Both the position numbers and the translations under genes were made by a program. From Candidatus Buchananbacteria bacterium RIFCSPLOWO2_02_FULL_46_11b (lineage in GTDB: Bacteria; Patescibacteriota; Patescibacteriia; Buchananbacterales; UBA6539), in contig MHIR01000058.1 in the NCBI GenBank assembly GCA_001817615.1, forward strand, positions 1 through 12,577: a DNA stretch of 12,577 nucleotides. Reading direction: 5' to 3'. The notes beneath the pieces were generated by a model. It was not told the origin of the DNA, searched no databases, and was given only the letters and a program-made list of their open reading frames with translations. Numbering within the stretch: the first letter of the stretch is position 1; each line of letters opens with the position of its first letter. Below, piece after piece: positions 6,469-12,028 of the stretch.

Positions 6469-6469
6469 A
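6455..6469 (+). promoter_or_regulatory. Candidate operator box at the R2 promoter
   Basis: TTTACTGATAATATA differs at one base from the box at the M2 promoter (TATACTGATAATATA, complement of 8956-8970) and, like it, covers the -10 region. This suggests the endonuclease candidate R2 and the LexA-methylases answer to the same regulator. Confidence 0.5.
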
Positions 6470-6515
6470 CATTTATTGGATAGTTGATTGTTGGAAAATT
6501 TTAATTTTAAATAAT

Positions 6516-7310
6516 ATGCCTAAAATAATTAAAAAAATAAAGAAGCGCCGGGCAATGACAACCGAGGCCGCCAGGCGGGTAAAACTCGCCGGTCATGAGG
6601 CAGAAAAAGAGTTTGCGGATTTGATTGGCGGTTTTATTTATCCCGGTTCCAGAAAAAAAGATGTAGTTGATGCCCAAGGCAATATTCATTCAGTTAAGAG
6701 TGGAGATTTAAAATGGCAGATATTTCTTTACGGGAAAAATAGATTTGAAACCAGCATCGGTTTTTTGGGTGCGCCGTTTTTCATCGCTTGCATAAACAGT
6801 TTTCCGGATAATTGGAAAAAATACGGGAAAAATAAAAGTTTATTCAAAACTCGCCTGCAAAAGCCGATGAGAGATTTAAAAAAGTTTTTAACTGGTAAAG
6901 AAAAATATTTTTTGCATAGTAATAAACTTATTTTTTTACTGGAAGCGCTGTTTCATAGCAGTGAAGTTGATTATTTTACGGTTAAAGAGGGATTGCGATT
7001 TCATGTTTTTGACGCGGGAGAGGTGATTAATACTATTAATTCCTCGGTAAATCTTGCCAATTCAAAAGCCAGCCAGGACGGGCAGATGAATGACCAAAAA
7101 GTGATTTTTAAATTGACGGATTCTGATATTACCATTGGCGAGATAGAAATGCGCAATGACAGTTTAGTCCATTTCAAGCAAGTTAAATTCTGGATGGACC
7201 GAGAAAAAACCCTTAAATTGCTAAAAGACAAGATTAAACCGGCAAAACAAAAAAGCGAAAGGATAATCGCTTACGGCCGGGCAATAAGCAGGTTTAAATT
7301 TAAACCGTAA
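6516..7310 (+). CDS. R2: putative type II restriction endonuclease partner of M2
   Basis: 264-residue soluble protein with a basic N-terminus (KKIKKRR). A possible nuclease core lies at residues 26-61: GHEAEKEFADLI (helix with Glu30/Glu32), GSRKKDVVD (Asp49, Asp52) and GNIHSVKSG, where Ser59-x-Lys61 stands in for the usual (D/E)xK, as in divergent PD-(D/E)XK restriction enzymes. I do not recognise a named family. It is convergent with the Dam-like LexA-methylase M2 with an 18 bp gap, the arrangement R1 has with M1, and diverges from M1. Its promoter shares the 15 bp candidate operator of the lexA-M genes. AT-rich like the rest of the island. The start at 6516 lacks a Shine-Dalgarno; a second in-frame ATG sits at residue 14. 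Restriction function is inferred mainly from position. Confidence 0.55.
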   Translation: MPKIIKKIKKRRAMTTEAARRVKLAGHEAEKEFADLIGGFIYPGSRKKDVVDAQGNIHSVKSGDLKWQIFLYGKNRFETSIGFLGAPFFIACINSFPDNWKKYGKNKSLFKTRLQKPMRDLKKFLTGKEKYFLHSNKLIFLLEALFHSSEVDYFTVKEGLRFHVFDAGEVINTINSSVNLANSKASQDGQMNDQKVIFKLTDSDITIGEIEMRNDSLVHFKQVKFWMDREKTLKLLKDKIKPAKQKSERIIAYGRAISRFKFKP

Positions 7311-7326
7311 AATCAATTTGATTTCG

Positions 7327-7372
7327 GCCTACGCCGACCGAAGTCGGCTTCGGCCGACGAATGTCGGCGGGC
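7327..7372. repeat. REP-like nested palindrome overlapping the M2 3' end
   Basis: GTCGGC (7343-7348), TTCG, GCCGAC (7353-7358) form an inner hairpin, enclosed by GCCGAC (7333-7338) and GTCGGC (7363-7368). The ends read GCCTACGCC and GGCGGGC, similar to the palindrome at 3111-3148. It is far more GC-rich than its surroundings, lies between the convergent R2 and M2 genes, and supplies the last codons and stop of M2. Confidence 0.7.
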
Positions 7373-8939
7373 AGAAAATAATAATCTCGTGAGATTCTTT
7401 GACGTGATTATGATTGCCGTTTTTCCGGTTTAAACCTATTCTGGTTTCGCCTTGGCCCATGGTGTATTGCCATTTTGGAAAATACTGCTTATATTCACTG
7501 TACCAATCCCTGATAGTTTTGCAATTATTATATGAAAGCACAAAGCCACCTTTGTGTTTTTTTAATAAATCCCTTAATTTTTCGTGTTCAAAGCCATTAT
7601 GATGGACCGGAATATTTCTCATCGGGTATATCCCTCTAAACATTTTTGTATCTTCCCCGAGCAAATATGGCGGATCACAGTAGAAAAAATCATTGGGATA
7701 TTCGGTAAACGCTTTTTCAAAACTTGAGCATTCAATTTTTATATTTTTAACGGAAAAATCCCTGACTTTTTCAATTGTTGTTTTATAACGTTCCTTATTC
7801 AGGTATATTTTAGATGGCCAGCCTAAAAATCCTGGTCCATATGATAAATTATGATTAAAATAATAATAAGAAGCCAAATTAAAAGGTGGTAATTTAATTT
7901 TTTTCTTCCATTGAGCTTTCAATTTATCCTTTATTTTTTTATAGGTGCTTTCATTGGGTTTAAATTTTAATAATTTTTTATATAAAGCTTTTGGGTTTTT
8001 AATCTGGATTTGCCAATAATTGACAAGAATATCAAATATATCGCAGCCGATTATTGGTAGATCGAGATATTTATTGCAGGCAATTTCAACTGATCCACCC
8101 CCAAAAAAAGGCGAAACAAGTCTTTTTATATTGTCCGGTAATAATTCTACAATAAAACCAACTCCCAAACTTTTACCCCCAGCATAACGCAGAGGAGACA
8201 CCACCACTCTTTTATATTTATTAACGCTATCCGGATTATTGCTTTTGATACTGTTTAAAAATTTGTTTTTCTTTTCAACAAATTTCAATGTTTCCGCATC
8301 TAAATTTTTAAAATTATTAATTTCAATTTTATTATCTAAGTTTCTGATAATTTTTGTCACTACGCCCCTTATCTCAACCTCTTTTCTGAAAAATGGGAGT
8401 AAAGTTTGGTTTGCGGGCTGTAAACGGAATTTTGTTTTTTCCTTATAAATTTTTTTTAAGGTAGCCTCATTGTCATCAATAATCGCTACAACAGTTTGGC
8501 CGTTTTCTGCAGTTTTTTGCTGTCGAATAAGGACTATATCGCCATCAAAAATCCCTTCATTAATCATGCTATCACCGGTTACCCGTAAGGCATAGTATTT
8601 GCTCATGTCATCAATTTCGTCTTTTAAAACAGCAACCGTTTCGCTTCCCGCCTCAACCGCTTCAATCGGCTGGCCCGCGGCGATAGTGCCTACTAAAGGA
8701 ATCTCAATCATCTCCTTGTTATTAGTGTCTAAAAGTTGAATTGCCCTTGGCTGATTATCCAGTTTTTCTAAAACTCCCTTTTCCCGAAGAGTTTCCAAAT
8801 GTTCATGGATTGTGCCTACTGCCTTTTTAAAATGCCGCGCCATTTCTTCAATCGTGGGAGAATAGCCGTTTTTATCAATATATCGCTTAATATAATCTGA
8901 AAGCTCTTTTTGTTTTTTAGTCAGCATATCTATTGACAT
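7329..8939 (-). CDS. M2: LexA repressor fused to a Dam-like (D12 class) DNA adenine methyltransferase
   Basis: 536 residues in one frame. Residues about 5-70 are the LexA winged HTH (LTKKQKELSDYIKRY, SPTIEEM, GTIHEHLETL). Residues 76-200 are the S24 domain with Ala88-Gly89 cleavage site, Ser124 (GDSMIN) and Lys162 (EATLKK). A linker to about 245 leads into a D12 methyltransferase: PLRYAGGKS (249-257), SPFFGGGSVE (276-285), catalytic DPPY (422-425), and NHNLSYGPGF and ETRIGL in the later part. This methylase fold is unrelated to M1, while the LexA halves share IDKNG-SPT, IPLVG-IAAG, GDSMIN-G and RLQPAN. The family normally ends near HEIIIF; the last 12 or so residues (PTFVGRSRLRSA) come from a REP palindrome. 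Met5 is an alternative start that better matches ordinary LexA. It likely protects DNA against R2 and represses its own promoter; both are inferred. Confidence 0.93.
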   Translation of the reverse strand: MSIDMLTKKQKELSDYIKRYIDKNGYSPTIEEMARHFKKAVGTIHEHLETLREKGVLEKLDNQPRAIQLLDTNNKEMIEIPLVGTIAAGQPIEAVEAGSETVAVLKDEIDDMSKYYALRVTGDSMINEGIFDGDIVLIRQQKTAENGQTVVAIIDDNEATLKKIYKEKTKFRLQPANQTLLPFFRKEVEIRGVVTKIIRNLDNKIEINNFKNLDAETLKFVEKKNKFLNSIKSNNPDSVNKYKRVVVSPLRYAGGKSLGVGFIVELLPDNIKRLVSPFFGGGSVEIACNKYLDLPIIGCDIFDILVNYWQIQIKNPKALYKKLLKFKPNESTYKKIKDKLKAQWKKKIKLPPFNLASYYYFNHNLSYGPGFLGWPSKIYLNKERYKTTIEKVRDFSVKNIKIECSSFEKAFTEYPNDFFYCDPPYLLGEDTKMFRGIYPMRNIPVHHNGFEHEKLRDLLKKHKGGFVLSYNNCKTIRDWYSEYKQYFPKWQYTMGQGETRIGLNRKNGNHNHVKESHEIIIFCPPTFVGRSRLRSA

Positions 8940-8955
8940 TATTTATAGTTGGGGA

Positions 8956-8970
8956 TATATTATCAGTATA
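8956..8970 (-). promoter_or_regulatory. Candidate operator box at the M2 promoter
   Basis: Minus strand TATACTGATAATATA, overlapping the -10 hexamer. It matches the M1 box in the TATACT-N3-AATATA frame and the R2 box at 14 of 15 positions. Confidence 0.55.
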
Positions 8971-8993
8971 CCCGAAAATAAACCGAAAATCAA
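8965..8993 (-). promoter_or_regulatory. Promoter of M2 with phased TTTCGG repeats
   Basis: Minus strand TTGATT (8988-8993), 17 bp spacer, TATACT (8965-8970); start near 8958, about 19 nt before the first ATG. Two TTTCGG copies (complement of 8972-8977 and 8983-8988) lie 11 bp apart, in register with the TATCGG copies of the M1 promoter. Confidence 0.75.
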
Positions 8994-8999
8994 AAAGGG

Positions 9000-9008
9000 T
9001 TATCCACA
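9000..9008 (+). promoter_or_regulatory. DnaA-box consensus upstream of the M2 promoter
   Basis: TTATCCACA, identical to the copy at 6354-6362 and in the same position and orientation relative to the methylase promoter. It also lies just upstream of the divergent promoter at 9019. Confidence 0.5.
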
Positions 9009-9018
9009 GGTATGCGGA

Positions 9019-9047
9019 TTGACAATTTAACGCGATTATGATAAGAT
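9019..9047 (+). promoter_or_regulatory. Promoter of the unknown gene at 9114
   Basis: Perfect TTGACA (9019-9024), 17 bp, TAAGAT (9042-9047); start near 9054, leader about 60 nt. It is back to back with the M2 promoter but lacks the 15 bp box and TNTCGG repeats. Confidence 0.6.
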
Positions 9048-9113
9048 TTTTAATCAATATTGATCTTTGAATTTCAACAGCTTTGGATCAAATGAGGTGA
9101 AAGGAACGACGAT

Positions 9114-9824
9114 ATGGATATAGAAAAGTTTCGCATTGAAAGCGCGCTTGAAACAATCGGCCGTTATCTTGAGCGGCTGATTGAATACCAAAAGAAAGAA
9201 GATGAAATTCCTGACCCGCCTGATTTTGAGAAGGATATTTTAAGAAGAATGAAGCTGAGTTTTTTTGGAAAAAATCAGAGGCAAGAGATTGATTCTGGCA
9301 ACGAAGAAGCCTCTGAAGTTTTTGATCCGGAAAAAGAAGGTTTGGCCGAGATTGACCGCAAAATCACAAAATTAGCCGAGAGATTAGGCTATTGCGAGGA
9401 AGAGGCTGGTCCGGACGAAGACCTTTCTTTTCCGGTAAAAAGCGAGGCCGGCAATGAAGTGATTCAATATGCCTATAGAATTTTAGGCATTTGCCTGGAC
9501 GATCTTAAGATTGAGTACTTGCCAAATCCGGAGCAGTTAGACATAGTTTTTCGGATGATTGAATTTTGCCACCGGCTGGAAGCCGAGTTTCCGGAAGCGC
9601 GAAAAGCGGTAAAAATCGGCTGGTTTGAAAAATTCAAGATGGGAAACCGAATTAAGTATTATTACGTAGATTTGGTCTGCAGTGGCGGTTTTGAAGGCGT
9701 AGTCAGCTTCTACTCATCGCGGCTTAGCTTAAGTAAGAGACATCTTCGGTTCACCTTAAAGGTTTGGCTGAAGTGGAAGTGGCGGCGCTTTGAACGTTGG
9801 CTGGAGGGCAAATTGAGTTTATAG
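9114..9824 (+). CDS. Hypothetical protein, 236 residues, function unknown
   Basis: I do not recognise this protein. It is soluble, with no signal peptide or membrane segment. The N-terminal part (about 1-110) is highly charged and probably helical (MDIEKFRIESALETIGRYL, EGLAEIDRKITKLAERLG) with an acidic middle. The C-terminal third is basic and aromatic (WFEKFKMGNRIKYYY at about 169-183, LKVWLKWKWRRFERWLEG near the end), perhaps for contact with nucleic acid or membrane surface. Of the island genes it has the clearest ribosome binding region (GAGGTGAAAGGA before the start). It is transcribed divergently from M2 with its own strong promoter, and a hairpin terminator begins at the base after its TAG stop, so it is a single-gene unit. 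Whether it belongs to the restriction-modification block is unclear. Confidence 0.8.
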   Translation: MDIEKFRIESALETIGRYLERLIEYQKKEDEIPDPPDFEKDILRRMKLSFFGKNQRQEIDSGNEEASEVFDPEKEGLAEIDRKITKLAERLGYCEEEAGPDEDLSFPVKSEAGNEVIQYAYRILGICLDDLKIEYLPNPEQLDIVFRMIEFCHRLEAEFPEARKAVKIGWFEKFKMGNRIKYYYVDLVCSGGFEGVVSFYSSRLSLSKRHLRFTLKVWLKWKWRRFERWLEGKLSL

Positions 9825-9849
9825 CCCCTGAATATTTTCAGGGGTTTTA
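9825..9849 (+). terminator. Rho-independent terminator of the gene at 9114
   Basis: CCCCTGAA (9825-9832), TATT, TTCAGGGG (9837-9844), a perfect 8 bp stem with 4 nt loop followed by TTTTATTT. It starts right after the TAG stop codon. Confidence 0.88.
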
Positions 9850-9855
9850 TTTATC

Positions 9856-9887
9856 AAAAAAGATTTGCTTTTCAGCAAACCTTTTTT
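9856..9887. terminator. Bidirectional terminator between convergent genes
   Basis: AAAAAAGATTTGC (9856-9868) pairs with GCAAACCTTTTTT (9875-9887) with one mismatch and a 6 nt loop. T tracts occur on both strands, so it serves the secreted-protein gene on the minus strand (stop at 9911) and backs up the terminator at 9825. Nearly the same hairpin occurs at 6403-6436. Confidence 0.75.
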
Positions 9888-9910
9888 GTTTTATGCGAAT
9901 TAATTATTAA

Positions 9911-11500
9911 TTAGATGGCCGGACCGTCCAAATAGCTGTCGGCATGAATCTGGCTGACCGGGCTGATGTCGGCCCAATTATTGCCGGCGCCGCGGAAAGC
10001 CGCGTCGGAAGAATAGGGCCGTTTCGTGTTGCCGGAAATATTATAGATGGTGGATTTGCCGGAAACCTTGATTAAAGTTGCGGTCGGATACTGGGCATAG
10101 TCCAGGCTGTTGATTCTGGCGACATTGCCCCAGTAATTGCCGGGATAGCTGACAAAAACCGTGCCGGTCGGGATCAGGAGCTTCAGCCAGCGCTTTTCCG
10201 CGCGCTGATGCAGGTAATAAACTTCCGGATTGTCCGGCAGTTTGACCAGGCTGGCCACGGGGTAGCTTTCCAAAGTTTTTCTGGAAACGGTTTTAATCTT
10301 ATTCCAGTTCAGCCCGTATTCGTTGAAAGAGGCGGGGCTGGTGATGTATAAGCGCTGGTTGGTGGCCAGAATCGCCCAAACATCCGGACTGTCATTGGTT
10401 TTATACAAAGCTTTCATCAAAGTGTATTTCGGATTCGGGCCGTTCAAATAAACCGAGTTGGGGTCGTATTCCGCGCCCGCGACTTGGCCGGTGTTGCCGG
10501 TATAACCGGAATTTTGCAGATGGCTGTAGTCAATGATATTTTGAATACTGCAGCCGTCCGGCATGGGGTTGAATTTCAGCCGGGAATCGGGGATAAACCG
10601 GAAGGTCGCGCCGTAATGGCGCCGGTCGGCATAGAAAATTTCAAGCTTATGATAGCCGGCCGTGAGCTGGACGGTCCGATTTTCCGTTTTTGCCGGATGA
10701 AGGCCGCCCAAATTAGAAACCAGCTGATCGTCAATTAAAAGCCAGGAATCATCATCGGAAGTAAGGCTGTAAGTGTAATTGCCGTTTTCCGGCACGAGCA
10801 TGACCGCCCGCCAGTTCACCGCGAAATGATTGGATTTGCCGGGAATCGGAAAAAAATTATCGCCAAAGTTCAATTGCTTGTCAATCCGGCTGAAAGATAA
10901 ATAATTTGCGTTATACCAGTCGTTTTGGCGGCCGACTTTCGTCCAGGCGCTGCCCGCCGGCAGTTCAACGTCAGGATGGTTATCAGGCAAACTATAATAT
11001 AAGCCGAAATAGCCGACATGCTTGGTGATATCAATGCCCATGCTCGGATCAGCCAGGCAAGCGCCGGCGCCGGCATTATAATTGTAATTCGTATTGCCGG
11101 CATTGGTCCCGGCCGCGGTCTTAAACGACATAATTGAAGAAATGCCGTTAGAAATGTCATCATTGGCCATCAGCCGGAAGTAATAGTCGGTACTGGCGGA
11201 CAAGCCAAAGACGGTAATTGACTGCTGGGACAGCTTCTGGCTGGTTACTAAATACCATTGCAGGCTGTTGGCCACGATGCCGTAATCCACCCGGCCGTAA
11301 GCCGCGCGGTTAGTTTGCCAGCTGATAGTCGCGTTGGAGTTGGTTACATTAGTAACCAACACATTGGAAATAACTAAGGGTTCCAGGGCATTTACTTCGT
11401 TTATTGGGGCTAAAAAGCCGAATAAAACAAAGATTACTAATTGCCAGCAAATTACTTTTTTGGCTAAATTGATTGATTTTTTAGTCATAATTTTGTTCAT
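9911..11500 (-). CDS. Secreted FN3-PA14 surface protein with three C-terminal repeats
   Basis: 529-residue exported protein. The N-terminus has Lys residues, a hydrophobic core (WQLVIFVLFGFL) and a likely cleavage near VNA|LE at 39. Residues about 41-129 form a fibronectin type III domain (ATISWQTN, YGRVDYG, STDYYFRLMA), followed by a Asn/Gly/Thr/Ala-rich linker. Residues about 163-305 look like a PA14/fibro-slime domain (VGYFGLYYSLP, YTYSLTSDDDSWLLIDD, AGYHKLEIFYAD). From about 362 to the end are three units of about 58 residues, each with a xxVYYL/IYNI-type start, a W or F-x3-G-xNW centre and an SYPVASLVK-type end. The role is probably adhesion, polysaccharide binding or envelope structure on the cell surface; no enzyme motif is evident. 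GC-rich codon use matches hppA. A perfect promoter lies upstream and a terminator downstream; an alternative start is Met5 (11488). Confidence 0.85.
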   Translation of the reverse strand: MNKIMTKKSINLAKKVICWQLVIFVLFGFLAPINEVNALEPLVISNVLVTNVTNSNATISWQTNRAAYGRVDYGIVANSLQWYLVTSQKLSQQSITVFGLSASTDYYFRLMANDDISNGISSIMSFKTAAGTNAGNTNYNYNAGAGACLADPSMGIDITKHVGYFGLYYSLPDNHPDVELPAGSAWTKVGRQNDWYNANYLSFSRIDKQLNFGDNFFPIPGKSNHFAVNWRAVMLVPENGNYTYSLTSDDDSWLLIDDQLVSNLGGLHPAKTENRTVQLTAGYHKLEIFYADRRHYGATFRFIPDSRLKFNPMPDGCSIQNIIDYSHLQNSGYTGNTGQVAGAEYDPNSVYLNGPNPKYTLMKALYKTNDSPDVWAILATNQRLYITSPASFNEYGLNWNKIKTVSRKTLESYPVASLVKLPDNPEVYYLHQRAEKRWLKLLIPTGTVFVSYPGNYWGNVARINSLDYAQYPTATLIKVSGKSTIYNISGNTKRPYSSDAAFRGAGNNWADISPVSQIHADSYLDGPAI

Positions 11501-11528
11501 AAGGTTGGGTTATTGTTAATAATATCTT

Positions 11529-11557
11529 ATTATACCATAGGTTTTTAACTTTGTCAA
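11529..11557 (-). promoter_or_regulatory. Consensus promoter of the secreted FN3-PA14 gene
   Basis: Minus strand TTGACA (11552-11557), 17 bp, TATAAT (11529-11534), both hexamers perfect. Start near 11522, leader about 22 nt. High expression is expected. Confidence 0.88.
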
Positions 11558-11594
11558 GCCTTGGATGGTCTTTTTTCTAAATAACCAAATTCGT

Positions 11595-11701
11595 ATGCTC
11601 CTACGAAATACGAATTGGTACAAATATATGAATAAATTTTAATTGGCGTTTAGCGGCAAGTATTCGTATATTCCGTATGGATTTGTATTTCGTAGGAGCA
11701 T
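11595..11701. repeat. Inverted-repeat element with 21 bp ends
   Basis: ATGCTCCTACGAAATACGAAT (21 bp, 11595-11615) is repeated in reverse complement at 11681-11701 with one mismatch, around a 65 bp centre that also holds ATTCGTATA and CCGTATGG. It could be a small non-autonomous mobile element. It lies between two divergent promoters and contains no gene. Confidence 0.7.
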
Positions 11702-11708
11702 GAAGTAC

Positions 11709-11737
11709 TTGATTAATATCGCTAAATCGTTTATAAT
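11709..11737 (+). promoter_or_regulatory. Promoter giving a nearly leaderless mRNA
   Basis: TTGATT (11709-11714), 17 bp, perfect TATAAT (11732-11737). Start of transcription is expected near 11744, only about 6 nt before the ATG at 11750, so there is no room for a ribosome binding site. Confidence 0.75.
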
Positions 11738-11749
11738 AAGTATGAAATT

Positions 11750-12028
11750 ATGGCGGAAGACACTTTAGAACAATTCAAAGACCGTTTTTTCCTGGCCGGC
11801 AAAATTGACCGGTTTGAAGATAAAATGGCGGTGATTATTTTAGCTGACAGCCAAAAGCTGCTTTGGCCGATCAAAGATTTGCCCGAAGACAGCGAAGCGG
11901 GGGCGGAAGTCAGATTGATTTTAAGCACGGCCAAAAGCGACGAGCAGGAAAGAGAAAGAACGGCCAAAGCGATTTTAAACGAAATTTTAAAAAATTCCGG
12001 TCAAAATGGCGCAAAACAACCAGAATAA
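11750..12028 (+). CDS. Small DUF3006-like protein
   Basis: 92-residue soluble protein. The first half (KIDRFEDKMAVIILADSQ, then LLWPIKDLPEDSEAGAEV) reads as a small beta-barrel like DUF3006 proteins, which typically start with a (I/V)DRFEG-type motif; no biochemical role is established. The C-terminal part is a charged helix (DEQERERTAKAILNEILK). It is the first gene of an operon: the next gene starts at 12006, overlapping its last 23 bp in another frame, which implies translational coupling. Transcript is nearly leaderless. DUF3006 assignment is by pattern only. Confidence 0.75.
   Translation: MAEDTLEQFKDRFFLAGKIDRFEDKMAVIILADSQKLLWPIKDLPEDSEAGAEVRLILSTAKSDEQERERTAKAILNEILKNSGQNGAKQPE

Noticed and set aside
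4462..8939. Ordinary chromosomal LexA genes read into a neighbour by assembly error
   Set aside because: Two separate fusions with in-frame linkers, own promoters and complete methylase motifs argue for real fusions.
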